64,000 nucleotides of DNA from Janthinobacterium rivuli. GTDB taxonomy: Bacteria > Pseudomonadota > Gammaproteobacteria > Burkholderiales > Burkholderiaceae_D. Location of the stretch: NCBI RefSeq assembly GCF_009208735.1, contig NZ_WFLJ01000011.1, forward strand, positions 1 to 64,000, in the 5' to 3' direction. The translations under genes were made by a program, and so were the position numbers. Of this stretch, positions 1 through 8,241 are shown piece by piece. The number at the start of each line of letters is the position of its first letter. The stretch's first letter is position 1. Under the pieces are notes generated by a model that was not told the origin of the DNA, searched no databases, and worked only from the letters and a program-made list of their open reading frames with translations.

Positions 1-158
1 TCCACAGCTTCGGCGGCTGGAAGCGCAGCCTGTTCGGCGACCACCACGCGCATGGTCCGGAATCGGTGCGTTTCTATACCAGGCAGAAGGCCGTGACGCA
101 GCGCTGGCCGGCCTCGACGGCGGCCGGCGCGGAATTTGCCATGCCGACCTTGAAGTAA
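1..158 (+). CDS. mmsA: Methylmalonate-semialdehyde dehydrogenase (CoA-acylating), C-terminal fragment
   Basis: The window opens inside this gene; the readable frame begins at base 3 and ends at TAA 156-158, giving 51 C-terminal residues. The stretch [12 protein letters not shown] followed by VRFYT and ending near TQRWP is the typical C-terminus of MmsA/IolA, the aldehyde dehydrogenase superfamily member that converts methylmalonate semialdehyde to propionyl-CoA in valine, thymine and inositol breakdown. Family assignment rests on these motifs only, since the catalytic cysteine and cofactor-binding region lie outside the window. The next gene is 76 bases downstream and unrelated in function. 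Confidence 0.8.
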   Translation, partial: HSFGGWKRSLFGDHHAHGPESVRFYTRQKAVTQRWPASTAAGAEFAMPTLK

Positions 159-234
159 AATCCGCTGTAAAACCGGCTGGTTCGATTCTTGCTTACTGCA
201 ATGGTTACTCGTTTAGCCATTGCAGATCGCTCCC

Positions 235-873
235 ATGACGTCCAGCCGTACCCAGCCTTTGCGCATCGTTGTCGTCAACACTATTGTCGAGCACGGCGTG
301 CACGAGAATGCGGCCCTGGCTGCCCAGGTGCAGCGCGGCAACGCCTTGCGCATCGGCTTGCTGGAATCGGGCTTCGACATCGTCGCCTCGCTGCCAGCCG
401 ACCTCTACCTTCCTGAGCGCATCGCGCAACTGCAGCCTGATCTCATCATCATTGACGCCGAATCGGATGCGCGCGACGTGCTCGAGCACATCGTCATCGC
501 CACGCGCGACGAGCGCCGCCCCATCGTCCTGTTCACGGAAGACGGCGCCACGGCCAGCATCGATGCGGCCATGGCGGCCGGCGTGTCCGCCTATATCGTG
601 GCCGGCTTGCATGCCGAGCGCATCTTGCCTGTGCTCAACGTGGCGCTGGCGCGCTTTCGCCAGGAAGAAAAACTACGCGCCGAATTGCTCGACACGCGGC
701 ACAAGCTGTTTGAGCGCAAGGTGATCGAACGGGCCAAGGGCTTGTTGATGACGCATCATGGCTTGACGGAAGACCAGGCTTACCAGCGCTTGCGCAGCAT
801 GGCCATGAACAAGAAATTGAAGCTGGCGGACATTGCCCAGCGTATCCTCGACGTGGAGGACTTGCTGGGATGA
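235..873 (+). CDS. nasT: NasT-type ANTAR-domain RNA-binding antiterminator
   Basis: A 212-residue response-regulator-like protein. The N-terminal two thirds form a receiver-like fold, with IVVV at the first strand and DLIIIDAE at the acidic pocket. The last ~60 residues are an ANTAR domain: KVIERAKGLLM, then a helix containing AYQRLR and a final AQRIL segment. ANTAR proteins bind paired RNA hairpins and prevent termination. Its neighbour is a NasS-like nitrate sensor, which in known NasS-NasT systems sequesters NasT until nitrate or nitrite binds. ATG 235 was chosen; an in-frame TTG at 220 is the alternative, and neither has a clear Shine-Dalgarno. Family is certain, the nitrate role is inferred from the neighbour and the siroheme gene. 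Confidence 0.85.
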   Translation: MTSSRTQPLRIVVVNTIVEHGVHENAALAAQVQRGNALRIGLLESGFDIVASLPADLYLPERIAQLQPDLIIIDAESDARDVLEHIVIATRDERRPIVLFTEDGATASIDAAMAAGVSAYIVAGLHAERILPVLNVALARFRQEEKLRAELLDTRHKLFERKVIERAKGLLMTHHGLTEDQAYQRLRSMAMNKKLKLADIAQRILDVEDLLG

Positions 874-894
874 ATCGCCCATTTCCTGATACAT

Positions 895-955
895 GCTGGT
901 GCAGCGCACCATTCCGGTGCGTCTCCAGCTGCCTGGGACTGCGCATGCACGGGCA
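895..955 (+). promoter_or_regulatory. Tandem hairpin leader between nasT and nasS, candidate ANTAR target
   Basis: The 157-base gap between nasT and nasS can fold into two adjacent hairpins. The first has an inner stem CGCACC (905-910) / GGTGCG (916-921) around a 5-base loop, and an outer stem GCTGG (895-899) / CCAGC (925-929). The second pairs 930-935 with 950-955 including one G-U pair. Two tandem hairpins are the known architecture of ANTAR-binding leaders, but the characteristic hexaloop with A at position 1 and G at position 4 is not evident. The folding is seen in the sequence; the function is inference. Confidence 0.35.
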
Positions 956-1030
956 CGGTCCTTGCTGCTGGATGGGCATGACCTTGCCTATGTCGGCGCG
1001 GCAAAACAGTACTTATCAGCAAGGAATGGT

Positions 1031-2209
1031 ATGACACAGCAAGCGGGCGCCACTGCCCACACGACGCGGCCCCTGCAGCCGGAAAAGCAGACGATACGCA
1101 TCGGCTACCTGCCGCTGACCGATTGCGCCTCGCTGGTGATGGCGTCGAAGCTGGGCCTGGATGAGAAATACGGGATCAAGATCGAACTGAGCCGGGAGAT
1201 GTCGTGGGCCGGCGTGCGCGATAAATTGAGTAACGGCGAACTCGACGCTGCCCACGTGCTGTACGGTCTCGTGTATGGCGTGCAGATGGGCATCGGCGGG
1301 CAGCAGAAGGACATGGCCGTGCTGATGAACCTCAATCACAGCGGCCAGGCCGTGACATTGTCGGCGGCGCTGGCGCGCGAAGGCGTCCACGATGGACTTA
1401 CCCTGGCGCGGCACATGCGCGGCGCGGCGCGGCCTTTTGCGTTCGCGCATACTTTTCCGACCGGCAACCACGCGATGCTGCTGCAATACTGGCTGGCCGC
1501 GCACGGCATCGATCCGTTGCGCGACGCGCGCGTGATGACCGTGCCGCCATCGCAGATGGTGGCGGCCTTGCGCGCGGGCCAGATGGATGGCTTTTGCGCC
1601 GGCGAACCGTGGGGCTACAAGGCCATCGTCGATGGCGTGGGCGTGACGGCCACGACCAGCGGCGCCATCTGGCCCGACCATCCGGGCAAGGTGCTGGGCA
1701 CCAGCGCCGCGTTTGCGCGCGCGCATCCGAACAGCTGCCGCGCCCTGATCGCCGCCGTGCTCGAGGCGGGGCGCTGGATCGACGCCAGCGATGCCAACCG
1801 GCTGGCCATGGCGGCCACTCTCGCCGAGCCCGCTTATCTGAATACACCGCAGGAAATGCTGGCGCCGCGCATTCTCGGCCATTACCAGGATGGGCTGGGC
1901 AAGACCTGGGACGAGGCGCACGGTTTGCGCTTCCACCAGGAAGGCGCCGTGAATTTCCCCTACCTGTCCGACGGCATGTGGTTCATGACCCAGCACCGGC
2001 GCTGGGGCTTGCTGCGCGACGAACCCGATTACCTGGCCGTGGCAAGGCAAGTCAATCGCCTCGACCTGTACCGTCAGGCGGCGGAAATGACGGCCACGCC
2101 CGTGCCAAAGGCCCCCATGCGCAGCTCGACCCTGTGCGACGGCGTCGTGTGGGACGGCAGCGCGCCGGAAGCGTACGCGGCATCGTTTGCCATCGGCCAT
2201 TTTTTCTGA
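1031..2209 (+). CDS. nasS: NasS-like nitrate/nitrite sensor (NrtA-family, no signal peptide)
   Basis: A 392-residue protein of the NrtA/CmpA ABC substrate-binding family, with IRIGYLPLTDCA at the start of the fold, LSREMSWAGVRDKL, and GFCAGEPWGYKA in the second lobe. The N-terminus (MTQQAGATAHTTRP) has no signal peptide or lipobox, and no permease or ATPase gene follows. That, with the upstream ANTAR gene, favours NasS, the cytoplasmic nitrate/nitrite sensor that holds NasT, over a periplasmic transporter component. ATG 1031 has AAGGA five bases upstream; a longer open frame back to 893 covers the hairpin leader and is not needed. The siroheme gene follows after 14 bases, so the two are probably cotranscribed. 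Confidence 0.8.
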   Translation: MTQQAGATAHTTRPLQPEKQTIRIGYLPLTDCASLVMASKLGLDEKYGIKIELSREMSWAGVRDKLSNGELDAAHVLYGLVYGVQMGIGGQQKDMAVLMNLNHSGQAVTLSAALAREGVHDGLTLARHMRGAARPFAFAHTFPTGNHAMLLQYWLAAHGIDPLRDARVMTVPPSQMVAALRAGQMDGFCAGEPWGYKAIVDGVGVTATTSGAIWPDHPGKVLGTSAAFARAHPNSCRALIAAVLEAGRWIDASDANRLAMAATLAEPAYLNTPQEMLAPRILGHYQDGLGKTWDEAHGLRFHQEGAVNFPYLSDGMWFMTQHRRWGLLRDEPDYLAVARQVNRLDLYRQAAEMTATPVPKAPMRSSTLCDGVVWDGSAPEAYAASFAIGHFF

Positions 2210-2223
2210 TTGGAGAGTTCATC

Positions 2224-2994
2224 ATGGCGCAAATTGGAAGCGTGACCCTGGTCGGCGCCGGTCCCGGCGACCCGGACCTGCTGACCATCAAGGCAGTAAA
2301 AGCCATCGCCCGGGCCGACGTGGTGCTGATCGACGACCTCGTCAACCCGGCCATCCTCGCGCATGCGGCGCCCGGCGCGCGCGTGGTCGAGGTGGGCAAG
2401 CGGGGCGGCTGCGCTTCCACGCCGCAAGCCTTCATCGAGCGGCTGATGCTGGCCGAGGCGCGCGCCGGCCTGCACGTGGTGCGCCTGAAAGGGGGCGACC
2501 CCTACCTGTTCGGGCGCGGCGGCGAAGAGCGCGCCTACCTGCGCAGCCACGGCGTGGCCGTCGAGGTGATACCGGGCATCAGCAGCGGCCTGGCCGCGCC
2601 ATCCGGCATCGGCGTGCCGCTGACGCACCGCGGCTGGAGCCAGGGCGCCATTTTCGTCACGGGCCACGGCAAGGACAGCGCTTCCGAGCCGAACTGGGCG
2701 GCCTTGGCGCAGAGCAAGCTCACCCTCGTCATCTACATGGGCGTGGCCAGGGTGGCGGCGATCCAGGCCGGTTTGCTGGCCGGCGGCATGGCGCCCGGCA
2801 CGCCCGTGGCCGTGGTGCAATCGGCCAGCTTGCCGGCGCAGCGCCAGTTGCTGAGTACCTTGCATGCCTTGCCCGCCGACTTGCTGGCCAGCGGCCTGGG
2901 CAGTCCCAGCATCATCGTCGTGGGCGAGGTGGTGCGCTGCGCCGATGCCTGGGATGACCATGGCGCACCGGGCTTGCTGGCCGCGACCGTGTGA
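2224..2994 (+). CDS. cobA: Uroporphyrinogen-III C-methyltransferase
   Basis: A 256-residue tetrapyrrole methylase. It carries GAGPGDPDLLT near the N-terminus (SAM-binding loop), then VRLKGGDPYLFGRGGEE and EVIPGISS, all hallmarks of SUMT. The enzyme methylates uroporphyrinogen III twice to precorrin-2, the branch point to siroheme and cobalamin. It lacks the CysG dehydrogenase/ferrochelatase domain, so it is the single-function form. The start ATG 2224 has GGAG eight bases upstream. Placement 14 bases after nasS suggests it supplies siroheme for assimilatory nitrite reductase, whose genes are not in this window. Confidence 0.92.
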   Translation: MAQIGSVTLVGAGPGDPDLLTIKAVKAIARADVVLIDDLVNPAILAHAAPGARVVEVGKRGGCASTPQAFIERLMLAEARAGLHVVRLKGGDPYLFGRGGEERAYLRSHGVAVEVIPGISSGLAAPSGIGVPLTHRGWSQGAIFVTGHGKDSASEPNWAALAQSKLTLVIYMGVARVAAIQAGLLAGGMAPGTPVAVVQSASLPAQRQLLSTLHALPADLLASGLGSPSIIVVGEVVRCADAWDDHGAPGLLAATV

Positions 2995-3005
2995 TCCAGC
3001 GGAAT

Positions 3006-3986
3006 TTAGCGGATCGGCAGGGCCACGGGACGGATGGGCGCCGCGTCGCCGCCACGGAATTTCAATGAGGCGCCGATGAAGGCGAACTGGTAGACCTTGT
3101 CGCGCGACAAGGCTTCCAGATCGACCAGTTCCAGGATGGGCGTGCCCTGTTGCGCCAGCAGATACGTGTGCACGGGCAGGTAATTGCCCGCCACTTCGGA
3201 CGGAAACGCCTCGAAACTGAGGTTGTCCGCGCCCACCACCATGGCGCCGCCATCTTCCACGAGGAATTTCGCCGCGTCCAGCGACAGGCCGGGCGGATTG
3301 GCCATGTAGGCTTGCGCCTGTTCATAGTGCCGCATCCGGCCCGTGCGTATCAGCACCACGTCGCCTTTTTCCAGCGTGACCTTCTGTTGCGCCAGCGCGG
3401 CGCGCAAGTCTTGCCGCGTGACGCGGTAATTGTCGGGCAATTGCGACAGGCCCTTGGCTACGGCCACGTCGATCAGCACGCCGCGCGCGACGATGGGTGG
3501 CAGCTTTTCCGCGCCCGTCACGGTCCAGCCACGGTCGCCCAGGTATTGCTCTTCCGTAAAACCATTCCAGATCTTGCCGTTCAAGCCGAAGTGGTTGAGG
3601 GCGTCGATATGCGTGCCCATGTGCGCATACATGGACACGGCCGAGCCCGTGTAACTGACGTGGCGGTTCATCTGTTCGCCCACCTGCATGGAATCGGCCA
3701 CCACGTTGCCTTTCGGCGTGTGCGTCATCCACATCTGGTAGGGCGGGTCGCCTGCCGCCTGCCAGCTGGGCATGCCGACATAGAAGTCGACGGCCAGGTC
3801 ATAGCTCTTGCCGCCGTCGATGCGCGCCAGGATGGCGGCGCGCGAGGCCGGCGTCATCAGGTTCAGGCGGCCGATTTCATCTTTCGGTCCCCAGGGGCTG
3901 AGGCCCACCTCGGGCAGGGCGGCTTGCACTGTCCCTGCCAGCAGGGCCAGCAGCAGGGTCGTCAGGGTGGCGGATGGTTTGAACAT
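3006..3986 (-). CDS. Secreted cyclase-family (kynurenine formamidase-like) metal hydrolase
   Basis: A 326-residue protein of the bacterial cyclase family (PF04199 type). The first ~22 residues form a cleavable signal peptide ending TVQA. The family metal-binding motif HxGTHxD appears as HMGTHIDALNHF around residue 122. Members hydrolyse cyclic amides or N-formyl groups (kynurenine formamidase, isatin hydrolase, polyketide cyclases); the substrate here cannot be read from sequence, and no tryptophan-degradation genes are nearby. The start has AAGGAG seven bases upstream. It is divergent from the LysR gene at 4096, which may control it. Confidence 0.8.
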   Translation of the reverse strand: MFKPSATLTTLLLALLAGTVQAALPEVGLSPWGPKDEIGRLNLMTPASRAAILARIDGGKSYDLAVDFYVGMPSWQAAGDPPYQMWMTHTPKGNVVADSMQVGEQMNRHVSYTGSAVSMYAHMGTHIDALNHFGLNGKIWNGFTEEQYLGDRGWTVTGAEKLPPIVARGVLIDVAVAKGLSQLPDNYRVTRQDLRAALAQQKVTLEKGDVVLIRTGRMRHYEQAQAYMANPPGLSLDAAKFLVEDGGAMVVGADNLSFEAFPSEVAGNYLPVHTYLLAQQGTPILELVDLEALSRDKVYQFAFIGASLKFRGGDAAPIRPVALPIR

Positions 3987-4095
3987 GGGGGTGCTCCTTG
4001 CGTGACATGAATGAAGAAGCCACCATCATATTATTTTCAATTCCAATGATAATCAGCGATAAAATAATAAGATATTCAACCAGATGGAAAGAATC

Positions 4096-4986
4096 ATGGA
4101 TGTCCTGGCGCACATGCGCGTGTTTCGCAAGGTGGTCGAGCGCGACAGCTTCAGCAAGGCGGCGCTGGACCTGAACCAGTCGGCGGCCGCCGTCAGCAAG
4201 CAGGTGCGCCAGCTGGAGGCGCATCTGGCGACGGTGCTGCTGGTGCGCACGACACGGCGCATGAGCCTGTCGGATGGCGGGCGCGCCTATTATCTGGAAT
4301 GCTGCCGCCTGCTCGATGAAATCGATGCGCTGGAACTGGCCACGCGCGGCTGCGCCGGCAAGGTGGCGGGGCGGCTGCGCGTGAATGCGCCGCTGTCGTT
4401 CGGCTTGAAAGTGCTGTCGCCGCTGCTGCCGGACTTCATGGCCCGCCATCCGGAAGTGAGAATCGAGATGACTCTGGACGACCGCCTGCGCGATGTGGTG
4501 GGCGAGGGCTATGACGTGTCGCTGCGCATCCGCGCCGCGCTGGCCGATTCGTCCCTGGTGGCGCGACGCCTGGGCGATGTCGAGCAGATGATCTGCGCAT
4601 CGCCCGCCTACCTGGCGCGGCGCGGCACGCCGCGGCAGGCGCAGGACTTGCACGGCCACGATTGCCTGGCCTACCGCCTGGCCGACAGCCCCGGCGTGTG
4701 GCAGCTGGCCGGCCCGGAAGGGGCGAGCAGCATCGTCCTGCCCGTGCGTTTTTCCGCCGACAGCAGCCTGCTGCTGGCCGATATGCTGGTGGCGGGCATC
4801 GGCGTGGGCGCGCTGCCGTCGTTCGTCGCCGCACCGCTGCTGGCCAGCGGCGCCCTGGTGCGCGTGCTGCCGTCGCACGGCATGGCCAGGCGCGGCGTGT
4901 ATGCGTTGACGCCCGATGGGCGCCACGTGCAGGAAAAGGTGCGCGCCTTCTGCGACTTCCTGGCCGGGGCGCTGCGGGCGGCCTAG
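4096..4986 (+). CDS. LysR-family transcriptional regulator
   Basis: The N-terminal winged helix-turn-helix (DSFSKAALDLNQSAAAVSKQ) is typical of LysR regulators, followed by a substrate-binding effector domain (RLRVNAPLSFGLKVL onward). The subgroup resembles the AaeR/DsdC-like regulators often placed divergently from a target. The upstream gene is the divergent cyclase at 3006-3986, about 110 AT-rich bases away, so that gene is a plausible target. ATG 4096 was chosen because GGAAAG lies just upstream; an in-frame ATG at 4084 gives four more residues. Effector unknown. Confidence 0.85.
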   Translation: MDVLAHMRVFRKVVERDSFSKAALDLNQSAAAVSKQVRQLEAHLATVLLVRTTRRMSLSDGGRAYYLECCRLLDEIDALELATRGCAGKVAGRLRVNAPLSFGLKVLSPLLPDFMARHPEVRIEMTLDDRLRDVVGEGYDVSLRIRAALADSSLVARRLGDVEQMICASPAYLARRGTPRQAQDLHGHDCLAYRLADSPGVWQLAGPEGASSIVLPVRFSADSSLLLADMLVAGIGVGALPSFVAAPLLASGALVRVLPSHGMARRGVYALTPDGRHVQEKVRAFCDFLAGALRAA

Positions 4987-5029
4987 GCGCCAGTTGTTTT
5001 CCAGGGCAACCATGGCGCGCGCTTTTTTT
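4987..5029 (+). terminator. Rho-independent terminator after the LysR gene
   Basis: GCGCC (4987-4991) and GTTG (4993-4996) pair with CAAC (5007-5010) and GGCGC (5014-5018), followed by GCGC and a run of seven T (5023-5029). It lies directly after the LysR stop codon. Confidence 0.6.
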
Positions 5030-5127
5030 CTTGTACGGACGCGTCGGGCGGGGGCTTTGATAGTATCCTCGTACTTGTTGGGCGGTACAGCGCCGCGCAT
5101 TCGAGGAACCGGAATAAGCGATTGACA

Positions 5128-8100
5128 ATGCACACTTTGAGCAAGGGCGGGACGGGACCCGGCGTCAGGATCTGGGCAGGTGGGCTGTTGCTGGCACTGG
5201 CCGTGGGCGGCGCGCTGTACGCGGGCGCGGTGCGCACGGTCAATGACGACGCCGAACAGCGTTTCGACAATCTCACGCATGGCGCACAGCACAACCTGGT
5301 CACGCGCGTGAAAAGCTATTCCGATCTGCTGCGCGGCCTCGAAGCCCTGTTTCGCACCAGCGAGCAACTGACGCGCCGCCAGTTCCACGACTATGTGGCC
5401 GGGCTCGATATCGCGCGCCAGTTCCCCGCCATCGAATCGGTCAACTACGCGGTGGCCGTCCCGTCGGCGCAGCGCGCCGCCTACATCGAGGCGGTGCGCA
5501 AGGACACCAGCCTGGCGCCGCGCGGCTATCCCGCCTTCACCATCCGCCCACCAGGCGAGCGGCCGGAATACACGGTGCTCACCTACCTGGAGCCCGATTC
5601 CCTGCTGGCCGAACGCATGGGCGTCGATATCGGCGCCAACCCGCTGGTGGCGCAGTCCCTGGCGCAGGCGCGCGACAGCGGCGAGGTCGGCGCCTCGGGC
5701 CAGGTGATCATGATCAAGGGACCGCCAGCGCACGTGGGCCTGGGCATGCGCCTGCCCGTGTACCGCAATGGCATGCCGCAGGGGAGCGTGGCCGAGCGCC
5801 GCGCCGCCTACCAGGGTTCCGTCGGCATCGGCTTTGGCGTGGCGCAGCTGGTGCACAGCGCGCTCGAACACAGCGCCCTGGAACCGCTGCACCTGACCCT
5901 GTACAGCGCCGCCGAAGCGCGGCCTGCCGATGGCGTATGGCGCGTCACGCCGCAGGACCGCCTGCTGTTCAATGACGATGGCGACCTGGCGGTGGCGCCG
6001 CCGCAACCGGGCAGCGATGCCGACTATTTCGACCAGGTGCTGCCGGTGGCTTACCTGGGCGGCCTGTGGAAAGCCCATTTCCGCGTGCGCAAGGCGGAGT
6101 TGTACAGCCCCTTCGACCGCTATTTTCCATGGCTGTCGCTGGCCGTCGGCGTGGCCGGCACGCTGCTCATTTACGGCTATATCTTTACCCTGTACCGTTC
6201 GCGCCGCAACGCGGTGGCGCAACGCACCCTGCTCGATACGGTGCTCGACAGCGTCGACGCCTACGTCTACATGAAGGATGCCGACCTGCGCTACCGCTAC
6301 GTGAATGCGCGCACGGCGAAGATCCTGGGCCGCTCCGTGGAGCAGCTGATCGGGCGCCAGGATGGCGAGTTGATGCTCGGCGATGCGGCGGCGTCCGCGC
6401 AGCGCACGGAGCGCCAGGTGTTCGACAGCGGCGCCAAGTTCGTCGGCGAAGAGCGCTTCGTCGATGCGCAGGGCCAGGTGCATCACCTGTGGAGCGTGAA
6501 GGTGCCGCTGGGCTTGCCCGGCCCCGTCACGGGCCTGATCGGCCTGTCCACCGACGTGACGGAATTGCACCGCCTGAAGGAACAGGCCGACGCGGCCAGC
6601 CAGGCCAAGAGCGACTTCCTGTCGAACATGAGCCATGAAATCCGCACGCCGATGAACAGCATCATCGGCATGGCGCACCTGGCGCTGAAATCGGTGGCCG
6701 ATGCGCGCCAGCGCGACTATCTGCAAAAAATCTTCCATTCGGGCCAGCATTTGCTGGGCCTGATCAACGACATCCTCGATTTTTCCAAGATCGAGGCGGG
6801 CAAGCTGGAACTGGAGGTGCTGGACTTCCGTCTCGATACCCTGCTGGCGAATGTCGCCAGCCAGCTCGGCGATGCTGCCGCCGTCAAGGGCCTGGCACTG
6901 CAGTTCGATATCGCGCCGGAGCTGCCGCAGCGCTGGCGCGGCGACCCGCTGCGCCTGGAGCAGGTCTTGCTGAACCTGACCAGCAACGCCATCAAGTTTT
7001 CCGACAATGGCAGCATCTTCGTGCGCGTGCGCCAGTCCGAGGAGCGCGGCAGCCACGGCATGCTGCGCTTCGAAGTGCAGGACCGCGGCATCGGCATGAA
7101 GCAGGAAGAGGTGGCGCAGCTGTTCCGCTCCTTCCACCAGGCCGACCCGTCGACCACGCGCAAGTATGGCGGCAGCGGCCTGGGGCTGGTGATCAGCAAG
7201 CAGCTGGTGGAACTCATGGGCGGCAAGGTGGGCGTGTACAGCCAGCCTGGCCTGGGCAGCACCTTCTGGTTCACGGCGCGCCTGGAGAAAAGCGCGCAGG
7301 CGGGCGATGATCGCATCGCCGAAGTGGAGCCGGAAGTGCTGGGCGTGATCCGCGGCGCGTCCATCCTGCTGGTGGAAGACAACGTCTTCAGCCAGCAGGT
7401 GGGCTGCGAATTGCTGGAAGACGCCGGCGCCACCGTCTGCGTCGCCTGCAATGGCCGCGAAGCGCTGGACTTGCTGGCCCGCCAGCGCTATGACTGCGTG
7501 CTGATGGACGTGCAGATGCCGGAGATGGACGGCTTCGAGGCGACGCGCCGCATCCGCGCCGACCCCAATCTCAGCGGCCTGCTGGTGATCGCCATGACGG
7601 CCAATGCGGGCAGCGAAGACCGCGCCCGCTGTCTGGCGGCGGGCATGGATGAATTCGTGACCAAGCCGATCGCCCCGAATCTGCTGTTTCACCTGCTGGC
7701 GAAATGGTTCCGCCTGCGTGGCGGTATCGGCGGCAACGGCCATGCGCGCGTGGGCGACAGGCTGGTGGCGGTGCCGAAAGCGCCGCCACCAAATGCCTCG
7801 CCGGACTTGCGCGACAGGGCCATCCTCGACCTGGCCACCCTGGCGCTCACGTTCAGCAATGACTCCGTGAAAATGCGCAAATACACCCAGCTGTTTCTCG
7901 ACACGGCGCGCGATGGCATCGCCGAAATGGAGCAAGCCATGGCGCTGGAAGACCTGGGGCGCCTGGCCGACCTGGGACACCGCAGCAAATCGTCGGCGCT
8001 TGCCGTGGGCGCCCATGCCTTTGCCGGCCTGTGCGCGTCGATCGAAGGCTTGCGCCTGGGCGGCGACCTGGCGCAGGCGCGCGCCTTGCTGACGGCCCTG

Positions 8101-8166
8101 GGGCCGGCGCTGGCGCAGGTGGCGGAACAAATTTCCATGGAATTTGCCGCCAGCGACGCCCCCTGA
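5128..8166 (+). CDS. CHASE-PAS hybrid histidine kinase with receiver and HPt domains
   Basis: A 1012-residue membrane sensor kinase. Order: a first transmembrane helix near residues 13-33, an extracytoplasmic CHASE domain to about 330, a second helix near 340-360 (WLSLAVGVAGTLLIYGYIF), a PAS domain at about 370-490, a HisKA domain with NMSHEIRTP (His503), HATPase (DRGIGMK, GGSGLGL), a receiver domain (DCVLMDVQMPEMDG, Asp794) and a C-terminal HPt domain with GHRSKSSAL (His951). This is a full phosphorelay in one chain; CHASE domains sense small ligands such as cytokinins or other periplasmic signals. No output response regulator is adjacent. An in-frame TTG at 5122 is an alternative start. Confidence 0.9.
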   Translation: MHTLSKGGTGPGVRIWAGGLLLALAVGGALYAGAVRTVNDDAEQRFDNLTHGAQHNLVTRVKSYSDLLRGLEALFRTSEQLTRRQFHDYVAGLDIARQFPAIESVNYAVAVPSAQRAAYIEAVRKDTSLAPRGYPAFTIRPPGERPEYTVLTYLEPDSLLAERMGVDIGANPLVAQSLAQARDSGEVGASGQVIMIKGPPAHVGLGMRLPVYRNGMPQGSVAERRAAYQGSVGIGFGVAQLVHSALEHSALEPLHLTLYSAAEARPADGVWRVTPQDRLLFNDDGDLAVAPPQPGSDADYFDQVLPVAYLGGLWKAHFRVRKAELYSPFDRYFPWLSLAVGVAGTLLIYGYIFTLYRSRRNAVAQRTLLDTVLDSVDAYVYMKDADLRYRYVNARTAKILGRSVEQLIGRQDGELMLGDAAASAQRTERQVFDSGAKFVGEERFVDAQGQVHHLWSVKVPLGLPGPVTGLIGLSTDVTELHRLKEQADAASQAKSDFLSNMSHEIRTPMNSIIGMAHLALKSVADARQRDYLQKIFHSGQHLLGLINDILDFSKIEAGKLELEVLDFRLDTLLANVASQLGDAAAVKGLALQFDIAPELPQRWRGDPLRLEQVLLNLTSNAIKFSDNGSIFVRVRQSEERGSHGMLRFEVQDRGIGMKQEEVAQLFRSFHQADPSTTRKYGGSGLGLVISKQLVELMGGKVGVYSQPGLGSTFWFTARLEKSAQAGDDRIAEVEPEVLGVIRGASILLVEDNVFSQQVGCELLEDAGATVCVACNGREALDLLARQRYDCVLMDVQMPEMDGFEATRRIRADPNLSGLLVIAMTANAGSEDRARCLAAGMDEFVTKPIAPNLLFHLLAKWFRLRGGIGGNGHARVGDRLVAVPKAPPPNASPDLRDRAILDLATLALTFSNDSVKMRKYTQLFLDTARDGIAEMEQAMALEDLGRLADLGHRSKSSALAVGAHAFAGLCASIEGLRLGGDLAQARALLTALGPALAQVAEQISMEFAASDAP

Positions 8167-8241
8167 CGCAAGCAGCGGCGATAATATGCCTTTGACGTCT
8201 TCGGCCACCCGGCCGGCGACGCGGCAACCCATCGGATCAGC

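Noticed and set aside
895-955. Canonical ANTAR hexaloop RNA motif
   Set aside because: Two hairpins are present but the conserved A1/G4 hexaloop signature was not found, so only a candidate is reported.
1031-2209. Periplasmic nitrate ABC transporter binding protein (NrtA) as the product
   Set aside because: No signal peptide and no permease or ATPase gene nearby; the ANTAR partner upstream fits NasS better.
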